Of a stretch of 32,309 bases of DNA, positions 18,406 to 26,082 are shown piece by piece; position 1 is the first letter of the stretch, and each line of letters starts with the position of its first letter. The stretch covers positions 1 to 32,309 of the forward strand of contig NZ_JAJTBG010000022.1 in NCBI RefSeq assembly GCF_021287045.1, in the 5' to 3' direction. Made by a program: the position numbers and the translations under genes. The notes beneath the pieces are model-generated. The model was not told the DNA's origin. It worked only from the letters and a program-made list of their open reading frames with translations, and searched no databases. This stretch comes from Oryzomicrobium sp. (lineage in GTDB: Bacteria; Pseudomonadota; Gammaproteobacteria; Burkholderiales; Rhodocyclaceae).

Positions 18406-18437
18406 GCCCCGCCCGCAACGCCGGACGGGGCTTTTTT
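18406..18437 (+). terminator. Intrinsic terminator between rpiA and phoU
   Basis: A 9-bp GC-rich stem with one mismatch (18406-18414 with 18423-18431) is followed by six T. It ends rpiA transcripts 17 bp before the phoU start. If phoU is transcribed from further upstream, it would have to read through this hairpin. Confidence 0.85.
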
Positions 18438-18454
18438 CAGACAAGAGAGACCCC

Positions 18455-19156
18455 ATGCTCGAACACACCTCCAAGCAATTCGATCTGGAACTGGAAAGCC
18501 TGCGCACCCGGGTGCTGCAAATGGGCGGACTGGTTGAACAGCAATTCCGTCTGGCCATGGAAGGCCTCTACTCCGGCGAAATCGCCGACCTGGAGCGGGT
18601 CATCGTCGGCGACGCCCGGGTCAATCAGCTGGAGGTCGAACTAGACGAGGCCTGCACCCAGGTGATCGCCAAGCGCCAGCCCACCGCCATCGACCTGCGC
18701 ATGATCACCACCGTGATCAAGACCATCGCCGACCTGGAGCGCATCGGCGGCAAGGCCCAGAAGATCGCCAAGCTCGGCGTCCGTCTGTACGACCAGCACG
18801 CCTCCTTCGCCCCGGAAGTGGAGCTGCGCCACACCGCCGACCTGGCCCTGACCATGCTGCGCGCCGCCCTGGACGCCTTCGCCCGCCTCGACGCCGCCGC
18901 CGCCGCCGACGTGGTCTACAAGGACGAGCAGGTGGACATGGAACACAACGCCATCACCCGCCAGCTCATCACCTTCATGATGGAAGACCCCCGCACCATC
19001 TCCCAGTCCCTCGACATCATGGCCATCGCCAAGGCGGTGGAGCGGGTCGGCGACCACGCCAAGAACATCGCCGAATACGTGATCTACATGGTCAAGGGCC
19101 GCAACGTGCGCCACGTTCCGCCCGAAGAACTGGACCGGGAAATCAACGAGCATTGA
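18455..19156 (+). CDS. phoU: Phosphate transport/signalling regulator PhoU
   Basis: Negative regulator that links the Pst phosphate transporter to the PhoR-PhoB two-component system. The 233 residues form the usual two three-helix repeats. Metal-cluster motifs are E-x-x-x-D-type, with DLERIGGKAQKIAK (about 92-105) in the first repeat and KAVERVGDHAKNIAEY (about 193-208) in the second. The ATG at 18455 has only a weak purine-rich AGAGAG before it. No pst or phoBR genes adjoin it here. It lies 1 kb from the candidate PhoB-regulated lipid operon. Confidence 0.97.
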   Translation: MLEHTSKQFDLELESLRTRVLQMGGLVEQQFRLAMEGLYSGEIADLERVIVGDARVNQLEVELDEACTQVIAKRQPTAIDLRMITTVIKTIADLERIGGKAQKIAKLGVRLYDQHASFAPEVELRHTADLALTMLRAALDAFARLDAAAAADVVYKDEQVDMEHNAITRQLITFMMEDPRTISQSLDIMAIAKAVERVGDHAKNIAEYVIYMVKGRNVRHVPPEELDREINEH

Positions 19157-19180
19157 GCGGCACCCAACATCGTTCTTTTT

Positions 19181-19215
19181 CGGCGCAAACCCGCCACAGG
19201 CAAGGGTTTGCGCCG
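19181..19215 (+). terminator. Stable hairpin after phoU, no T-run
   Basis: A perfect 12-bp stem (19181-19192 with 19204-19215) is extended by GCC/GGC inside the loop. It stands 25 bp beyond the phoU stop. The T-run lies before it, not after it, so on the plus strand it would be an atypical terminator or a 3'-end protector. Confidence 0.5.
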
Positions 19216-19399
19216 GGCCGCCAGGCGCCCCATCCCGCTAGCATCGTTCCCTCCCCGGCGCAATACCCAGCACGCAAATATTTCTCCGGCAAATCGCTTG
19301 CAAATGCTGGCGCAGAGCGGTTTTCCGGGCTATGCTTGCGCCACTCGGAGTCTCAAAGCAGCCGTAGAACGCTCCTCTGGAGCGACCTGCGGAGGCTTG

Positions 19400-19405
19400 T
19401 ATAAA
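19400..19405 (+). promoter_or_regulatory. Candidate -10 of hupB
   Basis: TATAAA (5/6), about 97 bp upstream of the hupB ATG. The position 17 bp upstream (CTGGAG) is a poor -35. Confidence 0.4.
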
Positions 19406-19501
19406 CTTGTCGGGCCTGACGGACTTTCGCGGTTAGCCTGACGGCCCGGGATCATTACTTGTCCTGAATCGGACTTCCTATCTCACGAAGGAGATGTTTG
19501 C

Positions 19502-19792
19502 ATGAACAAGAACGAACTGATCGATGCCATCGCCCAGGAAGCGGACGTCACCAAGGCTGCCGCCGGCCGCGTTCTCGACGCCCTGACCTCCACCGTGGTG
19601 AAGGCCGTCGCCAGCGGCGACTCCGTCACCCTGGTCGGCTTCGGCAGCTTCAAGTCCAGCACCCGCGCTGCCCGCGAAGGCAAGAACCCGAAGACCGGCG
19701 AAAAGATCAAGATTCCGGCCGCCACCGTGCCGAAGTTCTCCGCCGGCGCCGGCTTCAAGGAAGCCGTGAACAAGCCCGCCAAGAAGAAGTAA
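19502..19792 (+). CDS. hupB: DNA-binding protein HU
   Basis: Small histone-like protein that bends and compacts DNA as a dimer. The 96 residues begin [11 protein letters not shown] and contain the HU signature [18 protein letters not shown]. The arm continues to [16 protein letters not shown], then comes a Lys-rich C-terminus (PAKKK). The ATG at 19502 has a strong AAGGAGA. It is a single gene with its own leader and terminator. HU-beta is the closest label; IHF is excluded by the arm sequence. Confidence 0.96.
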   Translation: MNKNELIDAIAQEADVTKAAAGRVLDALTSTVVKAVASGDSVTLVGFGSFKSSTRAAREGKNPKTGEKIKIPAATVPKFSAGAGFKEAVNKPAKKK

Positions 19793-19831
19793 ACGACGCT
19801 TGCACTGTTCCGGGCCCCTGCGCCCGGACGC

Positions 19832-19867
19832 AAAAAAGCCGCACGGCCTGCGCCCTGCGGCTTTTTT
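19832..19867 (+). terminator. Intrinsic terminator of hupB
   Basis: A perfect 12-bp stem (19832-19843 with 19856-19867) with A- and T-runs at its feet, 39 bp past the stop codon. A second GC-rich hairpin (about 19810-19828) precedes it. Confidence 0.93.
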
Positions 19868-20019
19868 GTTGCCCGTCGCTTGTTCCCGCGTCGCTTGCTC
19901 CCGTTATCGCGGCTCGCCATTTCCTACAGCGCCGCCGCCTCCGGGATTGCCGTGAAGCCGCCGTCGCGCCAAGGCGCCAGCGGCTCCGCCGAGATTCGTC
20001 GGGGGTGTGGGCGCGCCGT

Positions 20020-20292
20020 TCAGCCCTGGGGCGGAACGTAGCCCTGCACCTGGTCGGCCCCTTCGCCGAAGAAGTGCTTTTCCACCTGCTCTTGCAGGTA
20101 CTTGCGGTGCCGGGCGTCGGCCAGGTTGAGGCGGTTCTCGTTGATGATCATCGTTTGCAGCTTGATCCACTGCTGCCACGCCTCCTTGGAGACGTTGAGC
20201 CACAGCTTCTTGCCCAGTTCGCCGGGCATGGGGGGAAAGTCGAGCCCTTCGGCCTCGCGGCCGAGCTTGATGCAGTTGACGGTACGTGCCAT
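20020..20292 (-). CDS. yggX: Probable Fe(2+)-trafficking protein YggX
   Basis: Small cytoplasmic protein linked to protection of iron-sulfur proteins from oxidative damage. The 90 residues match the family norm: [19 protein letters not shown] with the conserved Cys7, then [31 protein letters not shown], and [15 protein letters not shown] at the end. The ATG at 20292 has GGAGG with 6-nt spacing. It lies 169 bp beyond argA on the same strand, so co-transcription is possible. A TAATAC in that gap could give it its own promoter. Confidence 0.96.
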   Translation of the reverse strand: MARTVNCIKLGREAEGLDFPPMPGELGKKLWLNVSKEAWQQWIKLQTMIINENRLNLADARHRKYLQEQVEKHFFGEGADQVQGYVPPQG

Positions 20293-20461
20293 GAAAATCC
20301 TCCGCGGATGGAATGCCGCGTTGCCGCGGGCCGTAATAGTTGAGTATTAATCTCGGGTATCGATTATAGCGGCGCCGCACCGCCTCCGGGCCTTGATCCG
20401 GGGCAGAACGGCAGCACCCGAAGGAGCGGGCCAGCGCGATAAGGCCGGCCTGGCGTTCCGG

Positions 20462-21817
20462 TCAGGCCGCGTCCAGCGCCTTGACCATGACCTTGGAGCG
20501 ACGCTGGAAGTTGTACATCAGCCGCTTTTCGTCCGGCAGCTCGTCCACCGAGGCCGCCGAGAAGCCCCGTTCGAGGAACCAGTGGGAGGTACGGGTGGTG
20601 AGCACGAACAGGCGGGAGACGCCGGCCACCCGGGCCTGCTGTTCGATGTGGTTCATCAGCCGCTCGCCGTAGCCCCAGCGCCGGTGGTCCGGGCTGACCG
20701 CCAGGCAGGCCAGCTCGGCCATGCCGTTGCCGAAGGGGTAGAGAGCGGCGCAGCCGACGATCACCCCGTCGTGCTCGATCACCGAGAAGCGCCCGATCTC
20801 GCGCTCGAACAGTTCCCTAGGGCGGGGCACCAGGGTGCCGTCGTTCTCCAGGGGCTCGATGATCGACAGCAGGCCGCCGATGTCGTCGGGCTTGGCGCCG
20901 CGCAGCACGTCCAGGGATTCCCGGGTGATCACGGTGCCCACCCCGTCGTGGGTGAACAGCTCCTGAAGCAGCGCCCCGTCCTCGGCGTAGCCGATGATGT
21001 GCACCCGCTTCACCCCGCGCCGGCTGGCGCGCACGGCACAGGGCAAATAGCGCTTGAGGTCGGGCGAGAGCCAGTCCCCCACCCGCATCAGCTGCTCGGC
21101 GGCGTCCGCCGTCAGTTCGTCGAGCAGCTTGCCTTCGGCGTCGGTGGCGCCCTGGCTGTCGGTCAGGTAGAGCAGCTTGTCGGCCCCCACCGCCACCGCC
21201 ACCGCCTCGGCCACGTCTTCCATGCCCAGGTTGAAGATCTCGCCAGTGGGCGAGGCGCCGATGTTGGAGAGCAGGACGATGTTGCCCAGCCCGAGCTGGG
21301 CGCGGATGCCCTCGCCGTCGATCTTGCGCACGGCGCCGGTGTATTGCAGGTCCACCCCGTCCACCACCCCCACCGGGCGGGCGGTGATGAAGTTGCCGCC
21401 GACCACCCGGATGGTGCTGCCGGCCATGGGGGTGTTGGGCAGGCCCTGAGAGAGCAGGGCCTCGATTTCCAGGTAGACGCTGCCCACCGCGTCGATGACG
21501 CAATCCAGGGTGGGTGCGTCGGTGATGCGGAAACTGCCGTGGTAGCGCGGCTCGATGCCCTTCTCGTGCAGTTCCTCGTCGATCTGGGGCCGGGCGCCGT
21601 GCACCAGCACCAGGCGTACCCCCAGGCTGGCCAGCAGGTTCATGTCGTAGGCGAAGGTCTTGGCCAGGGGCCCGGAGATGGCCTTGCCGCCGAAGCCGAT
21701 GACGAAGGTCTTGCCGCGGAAGCCATTGACGTAGGGCGCCACCGAGCGGAACCAGGCGACGAAGTTTTCGGAGTGCTGGGACGGCAGGGACTTCGGAAGG
21801 TCGGACGAGCCGGACAT
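20462..21817 (-). CDS. argA: Amino-acid N-acetyltransferase (N-acetylglutamate synthase)
   Basis: Acetylates glutamate with acetyl-CoA, the first step of arginine synthesis. The 451 residues combine an N-terminal amino-acid-kinase fold (about 25-290, KTFVIGFGGKAI near 35-46, used for arginine feedback) with a C-terminal GNAT domain (about 305-440, AVSPDHRRWGYGERL acetyl-CoA loop). This is the classical ArgA layout. The start is at the ATG at 21817; 22 upstream in-frame codons are unlike the family. A TAGAAT -10 at 21899-21894 supports a promoter shortly upstream. Confidence 0.95.
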   Translation of the reverse strand: MSGSSDLPKSLPSQHSENFVAWFRSVAPYVNGFRGKTFVIGFGGKAISGPLAKTFAYDMNLLASLGVRLVLVHGARPQIDEELHEKGIEPRYHGSFRITDAPTLDCVIDAVGSVYLEIEALLSQGLPNTPMAGSTIRVVGGNFITARPVGVVDGVDLQYTGAVRKIDGEGIRAQLGLGNIVLLSNIGASPTGEIFNLGMEDVAEAVAVAVGADKLLYLTDSQGATDAEGKLLDELTADAAEQLMRVGDWLSPDLKRYLPCAVRASRRGVKRVHIIGYAEDGALLQELFTHDGVGTVITRESLDVLRGAKPDDIGGLLSIIEPLENDGTLVPRPRELFEREIGRFSVIEHDGVIVGCAALYPFGNGMAELACLAVSPDHRRWGYGERLMNHIEQQARVAGVSRLFVLTTRTSHWFLERGFSAASVDELPDEKRLMYNFQRRSKVMVKALDAA

Positions 21818-21893
21818 GGGGGCCTCGCGGTCGTGAAGAGCGGGTGGGCTGCGGCGCGCAGAAGGTACGCCGCAGCGCAGCAATCAAGGCGCG

Positions 21894-21899
21894 ATTCTA
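21894..21899 (-). promoter_or_regulatory. Candidate -10 of argA
   Basis: TAGAAT (5/6) on the minus strand, 77 bp upstream of the argA ATG. No convincing -35 or ARG box is visible. Confidence 0.4.
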
Positions 21900-22003
21900 G
21901 CGCCAAACCCGGCCGCCACGCAGGCCGACGCAGCCCCGGCCCGTGGCGATCTCATCATCGTCCCATCCGCGCCCCCGGCATCCGGCAGCGGCGGCGGATG
22001 GAC

Positions 22004-23500
22004 TCAGACCGCGTCCCCATCCAAGGCCGCTTCCAGCTGCCGGACCACCGTCTTCAGCACCTTGATGCGGGCGAAGTACTTGTCCTCGGCCTCCACCAGG
22101 GTCCAGGGCGCCACCTCGGTGGAGGTGCGGTCCACCATCTGGCACACGGCAGTCTCGTAGTCGCTCCACTTCTCCCGGTTGCGCCAGTCCTCGTCGGTGA
22201 TCTTGAAGCGCTTGAAGCGGGTTTCCTCCCGCTCCTTGAAGCGGCGGTACTGCTCGTCCTTGGAAATGGCCAGCCAGAACTTCACCACCACCGCGCCATG
22301 GCGCACCAACTGGTCCTCGAAATCGTTGATCTCGCTGTAGGCGCGCATCCAGTCGGCCTCGCTGCAAAAGCGCTCGACCCGCTCCACCAGCACCCGGCCG
22401 TACCAGGAACGGTCGAAGACGGTGACCCGGCCATGGCCCGGCACGTGGCGCCAGAAGCGCCACAGGTAGGGCTGATCCCGCTCTTCCTCGGAAGGGGCGC
22501 CGATCGGCACCACCCGGTAGCTGCGGGCATCCAGGGCACCGGTGACACGGCGGATGGCGCCGCCCTTGCCGGCGGCATCGTTGCCCTCGAACACCAGCAC
22601 CAGGGAACGCTTGGCGAAGCGCTCGTCGCGCACCAGCTGGTTGAGCCGCCCCTGCCAGCGGGCCAGCTCGCTGGCGTAGGACTTTTTCTTGCTGAGGCGC
22701 TGCTCCAGGTCCAGGGCGGACAGCACGTTCACGCCCGTGCCGGCCACGGGCTGGAAGGGAGCCGCGGCGATGCGCTGGGTGGCGTCCGGCATGGCCAGGC
22801 GACGGTGGATCGCCGAGGCCAGGATGCGCCCCACGGACAGGGCGCGGTAGCGCGGGTCGAAACCGTCTACCACCACCCAGGGGGCGTAGGCGGTGCTGGT
22901 GCGGCGCAGCACGTACTCGGCCATGCGGTGGTAGCGCTCGTAATTCTCGAAGCGCCACCAGTCCTGGTCGGTGATGCGCCAGGCGGTCTTGGGGTCCTTG
23001 GAGAGAGTCTTGAGGCGCCGTTCCTGCTCGTCCCGGGAGAGGTGGAACCAGAGCTTGAGGATCAGGGCGCCTTCGTCCGCGAGCATCTTCTCGAAGCGCA
23101 GGATGCGCTCCAGGTGGTGGGCGGCGGCGGCCCGCTTCATGTCCTTGCGCACCCAGCCGGTGATCGGCTCGGCGTACCAGTTGCCGAAGAACACGCCGAC
23201 CCGCCCCTTGCCCGGCAGGGCTCGCCAGTAGCGCCACATGGGCGGGCGCTGGCGTTCCTCGTCGCTGGGATCGCCGAAACCCTCGGTGCGGATGTGGCGC
23301 GGGTCCATCCAGGCGTTGAGCAGGTTCACCGTCTCGCCCTTGCCCGCCCCGTCCAGGCCGTTGACCAGGATCAGCACCGGAAAGCGCCGGGCGGCCAGCA
23401 GGTCGTACTGCAGGTCGAGCAGGTCGGCGCGCAGCTGGGGCACCTCGGCATCGTAGGTGGCCTTGTCGACGCGCTGGCCCAGTTCGGCGGATTCGAACAT
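22004..23500 (-). CDS. pap: Polyphosphate:AMP phosphotransferase (two-domain PPK2)
   Basis: Transfers phosphate from polyphosphate to AMP, giving ADP. The 498 residues are two tandem PPK2 domains. The C-terminal domain (about 270-498) has an intact Walker A (G306-N-D-A-A-G-K312-G) and Walker B/lid start (F362-D-R-S-W-Y). The N-terminal domain (about 1-240) keeps a Walker A (G48-L-D-G-A-G-K54-G), but the Walker B Asp-Arg-Ser is replaced by Phe-Gly-Asn (105-107). This suggests a structural role, as known for class II PPK2. The ATG at 23500 is preceded by GGGAGG. It is a single gene between argA and rsmE. Confidence 0.94.
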   Translation of the reverse strand: MFESAELGQRVDKATYDAEVPQLRADLLDLQYDLLAARRFPVLILVNGLDGAGKGETVNLLNAWMDPRHIRTEGFGDPSDEERQRPPMWRYWRALPGKGRVGVFFGNWYAEPITGWVRKDMKRAAAAHHLERILRFEKMLADEGALILKLWFHLSRDEQERRLKTLSKDPKTAWRITDQDWWRFENYERYHRMAEYVLRRTSTAYAPWVVVDGFDPRYRALSVGRILASAIHRRLAMPDATQRIAAAPFQPVAGTGVNVLSALDLEQRLSKKKSYASELARWQGRLNQLVRDERFAKRSLVLVFEGNDAAGKGGAIRRVTGALDARSYRVVPIGAPSEEERDQPYLWRFWRHVPGHGRVTVFDRSWYGRVLVERVERFCSEADWMRAYSEINDFEDQLVRHGAVVVKFWLAISKDEQYRRFKEREETRFKRFKITDEDWRNREKWSDYETAVCQMVDRTSTEVAPWTLVEAEDKYFARIKVLKTVVRQLEAALDGDAV

Positions 23501-23685
23501 CGCAACCTCCCAAGGATGGCCGGGGTCCGGGTCGGGCCCGGCCCCGTTTCATGTCATCGTTCCCGCCCGGCGGCGAGGCGCTCCCGGCCAACGTCCGGCG
23601 CATCGGCCGGCCCCGGCGGAGCCTGGCCCAGCTTAGCCGAAATCAGCGGAAATCAGGCAAACAGGCAACCGGCAGAAACCGGCGA

Positions 23686-24429
23686 TCAGCAAAAATCACC
23701 GCGCACCGCGTGCAGGGCGGCCAGGGCCGTCAGGGCCGCGGTCTCGGTGCGCAGCACCCGGGGGCCCAGGCGCAGGCCGATGAAGCCGGCGGCCCGGGCG
23801 GCGGCCTCCTCTTCCGGGTCCAGACCGCCCTCGGCTCCCACCAGCAGGTCGATGCGGCTCCCCGGGGGCAATTGGTTCAGGGTCACGCCCCCTTCGGGAT
23901 CGAGCAGCAGACGCAGGCGCCCCCCGCTCTCCTCCCCGCCCAGGGCCTGGGCCAGAGGCACGATGGGCGCCACCTCGGGCACCCGCGTGCGGCCGCACTG
24001 CTCGCAGGCGGACACCGCCACCCCCTGCCAGTGGGCGACCCGCTTGGCCGCCCGCTCGCCGGACAGGCGCAGCACGCTGCGCCGGCTGTCCACCGGGACG
24101 ATGCACCCCACCCCCAGCTCCACCGCCTTCTGCACCGTGTAATCCATCTTGTCGCCAGACTGGAGGGCCTGGTAGAGGGTCACGTCCAGGCGCGATTCCC
24201 GGTCGGCGCCGGTGGCCTCGCCCACGGCAACCCGGGCGTCGCGCTTGCCGATCTCGCTCAACACCGCGGCGAACTCCCGGCCGGCGCCGTCGAACAGCAA
24301 CAGGCCGTCGCCCACGGCCAGGCGCAGCACCCGTACGGCGTGATGGGCCGCCTCGGCGGGCAGGTCGAAGGTGGCGCCGGCAACGAGCCGGCCCTCGGGA
24401 TCGGGGCAGTGGAATCGGGGAAGGGCCAT
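23686..24429 (-). CDS. rsmE: 16S rRNA (uracil-1498-N3)-methyltransferase
   Basis: Methylates U1498 of 16S rRNA using S-adenosylmethionine. The 247 residues have an N-terminal PUA-like domain (HHAVRVLRLAVGD at about 29-41) and a SPOUT methyltransferase domain with KMDYTVQKAVELGV, LLVGAEGGLDPEEE and LGPRVLRTETA forming the knotted cofactor site. The ATG at 24429 lies about 10 nt after a GATAAT -10-like hexamer, so its leader may be very short. It is divergent from the thioredoxin-fold gene. Confidence 0.96.
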   Translation of the reverse strand: MALPRFHCPDPEGRLVAGATFDLPAEAAHHAVRVLRLAVGDGLLLFDGAGREFAAVLSEIGKRDARVAVGEATGADRESRLDVTLYQALQSGDKMDYTVQKAVELGVGCIVPVDSRRSVLRLSGERAAKRVAHWQGVAVSACEQCGRTRVPEVAPIVPLAQALGGEESGGRLRLLLDPEGGVTLNQLPPGSRIDLLVGAEGGLDPEEEAAARAAGFIGLRLGPRVLRTETAALTALAALHAVRGDFC

Positions 24430-24514
24430 GGGTGCTATTATCCCTTGAACCGGCGCCGTCCCCTACCCGCACCGGGTCCAGGCCCGCCGGGCCCCTTCTC
24501 TCAGGTACCGCATC

Positions 24515-25069
24515 ATGGCCGCCTTGAATCCCCCCCTCTGCAATTTCGGCTGGAAAGCCCCCGATTTCGACCTGCCCGGCACCGACGGGCGTCGCCACAG
24601 CCTGGAGGCCCTGCGCGGCCCCAAGGGGCTGGTGGTGGTCTTCATCTGCAACCATTGCCCCTTCGTCCAGGCCGTGGTCGACCGCCTGGTGCGCGACGCC
24701 CGGGATCTGGCGGCCAAGGGCATCGGCTTCGCCGCCATTTCCAGCAACGACGTGGCCGCCTACCCGGAGGACGGTTTTGCCGAAATGGGCGAGTTCGCCC
24801 GTCGCCACGGTTTTTCCTTCCCCTACCTGTACGACGAGGACCAGTCGGTGGCCCGGGCCTACGGCGCCGTGTGCACCCCGGACTTCTTCGGTTTCAACGC
24901 CGACCTGGAACTCCAGTACCGGGGCCGGCTCGACGACACCGGCCGGAACACGCCCCGGCCCGACGCCCGTCGCGAGCTGTACGAGGCCATGACCCTGGTG
25001 GCCGACACCGGCCGGGGCCCGGCCGATCAGGTGGCCTCCATCGGCTGCTCGCTGAAATGGAAGGCCTGA
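24515..25069 (+). CDS. Thioredoxin-fold (AhpC/TSA-like) protein
   Basis: Cytoplasmic redox protein of 184 residues with no signal peptide. It has an N-terminal KAPDFDLPGTDG peroxiredoxin-like strand (14-25) and a C45-N-H-C48 motif in FICNHCPFVQAV. Later strands include YDEDQSVARAYGA and VCTPDFFGFN with the cis-Pro. The CNHCPFV motif marks a bacterial thioredoxin-like family usually annotated as thiol-disulfide isomerase or thiol peroxidase; the substrate is unknown. It is followed 42 bp later by an inositol-monophosphatase-family gene on the same strand, probably co-transcribed. Confidence 0.88.
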   Translation: MAALNPPLCNFGWKAPDFDLPGTDGRRHSLEALRGPKGLVVVFICNHCPFVQAVVDRLVRDARDLAAKGIGFAAISSNDVAAYPEDGFAEMGEFARRHGFSFPYLYDEDQSVARAYGAVCTPDFFGFNADLELQYRGRLDDTGRNTPRPDARRELYEAMTLVADTGRGPADQVASIGCSLKWKA

Positions 25070-25111
25070 TGCCGCTCCCCCACCCCGCCCCCCTTGCACG
25101 GAGCCAGGCCG

Positions 25112-25915
25112 ATGCGTGACGCCGCCACGTTGAAGGTCATGCTCGACGCCACCATCGACCTGGTGCGCCAAGTGTCCCGCCAGGAAATCATGCCCCGCTT
25201 CCTGCGCGTGGAGCAGCAGCAGAAGGCCGACGGTACTCTGTTCTCGGAAGCCGACCTGGCCGCCCAGCACTTCCTCTACCGGGAACTGCGCCGGGTGGCC
25301 GACTGCCCGGTGGTGGGCGAGGAGATGGGCGAGGACGAGCAGGCCCGCGCCTGGGCCGCCGGCCGGGACGGGCTGTGGTGCCTCGACCCCATCGACGGCA
25401 CCACCAACTTCATCAACGGCATCCCCATGTTCGCCGTGTCGGTGGCCTTCTTCGAAGGCGGCACGCCGCGGCTGGCGGTGACCTATTCGCCGATCACCGA
25501 CGAGATGTTCTACGCCCGGGAAGGCAACGGCGCCTACCTCAACGGCCAGCGCCTGCCCCTGCGCCCGGTGGCGGACAGCCTGGAGCGGGCCGTGGCCGGG
25601 GTCGATTTCAAGCGCATCCCCAAGGCCCTGGCCGACCGGCTGGCCTGCGATCCGCCCTTCTACTCCCAGCGCAACTTCGGCTGCTCGACCCTGGAATGGT
25701 GCTTCGTCGCCGCCGGCCGGCTGGACGTGTACCTGCACGGCGGCCAGATGCTGTGGGACTACTGCGCCGGCAGCCTGATCCTCAAGGAAGCGGGCGGGGT
25801 GATGGCCACCCTGGACCAGACCGAGTTCAACGCTGCTCCGGTGTGGAAGCGCCCGGTGATGGCCGCCCTCAACCCCCGGGTGTTCGCCGCCTGGCAGGAG
25901 TGGATCCGGGGCTGA
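25112..25915 (+). CDS. Inositol-monophosphatase-family phosphatase
   Basis: Mg2+-dependent, Li+-sensitive-type sugar phosphatase fold. The 267 residues contain KADGTLFSEADL (38-49), the metal-binding E70-E71, the signature D92-P-I-D95-GTTNF and the C-terminal WDYCAGSLILKEAGG. The ATG at 25112 has GGAG 8 nt upstream; a TTG six codons earlier is less likely. Candidate substrates are inositol-1-phosphate, histidinol phosphate or 3'-phosphoadenosine phosphate, and sequence alone does not decide. The neighbourhood gives no pathway. Confidence 0.88.
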   Translation: MRDAATLKVMLDATIDLVRQVSRQEIMPRFLRVEQQQKADGTLFSEADLAAQHFLYRELRRVADCPVVGEEMGEDEQARAWAAGRDGLWCLDPIDGTTNFINGIPMFAVSVAFFEGGTPRLAVTYSPITDEMFYAREGNGAYLNGQRLPLRPVADSLERAVAGVDFKRIPKALADRLACDPPFYSQRNFGCSTLEWCFVAAGRLDVYLHGGQMLWDYCAGSLILKEAGGVMATLDQTEFNAAPVWKRPVMAALNPRVFAAWQEWIRG

Positions 25916-25990
25916 CCCGCAGCCCGGCCTCCTGCCCCCCTGGCGCAACCCCGCGCCAGGCAACGATCTTCACGACCCCATCCCGGAAAG

Positions 25991-26045
25991 CCAAGCGGGG
26001 CGCGGCGTTCCACGGCACCTGCCGCGAACGCCGCGCCCCGCTTGG
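25991..26045. repeat. Very long perfect intergenic hairpin
   Basis: A 20-bp perfect inverted repeat (25991-26010 with 26026-26045) encloses a further 5-bp stem (26013-26017 with 26020-26024). Together they form a near-continuous 25-bp hairpin. It lies between the convergent phosphatase and GGDEF-EAL genes. There is no T-run on either side. It may be a bidirectional transcription barrier or an interspersed palindromic repeat. Confidence 0.7.
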
Positions 26046-26082
26046 GGTTTGGGCCTACACCTGAAATCGGTCAGGCCATCGC

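Larger units (their letters stand above)
19157..19501. other. phoU-hupB intergenic region with hairpin and short repeats
   Basis: The 345 bases contain the hairpin at 19181-19215, three direct copies of GCAAAT (19274-19279, 19289-19294, 19300-19305) and a candidate -10 TATAAA (19400-19405). A leader follows with two direct copies of CCTGACGG (19415-19422, 19437-19444), flanked by CGGGCC/GGCCCG pairing (19411-19416 with 19444-19449). The hupB Shine-Dalgarno AAGGAGA is at 19488-19494. I see no protein gene. Confidence 0.55.

Noticed and set aside
20393-24142. A 1249-codon plus-strand frame over argA, pap and rsmE
   Set aside because: It is a shadow of three well-supported minus-strand genes and shows no domain.
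25094-25111. TTG start six codons upstream for the inositol-monophosphatase-family gene
   Set aside because: Family similarity begins at the ATG at 25112, which has a GGAG at suitable distance; the TTG has none.
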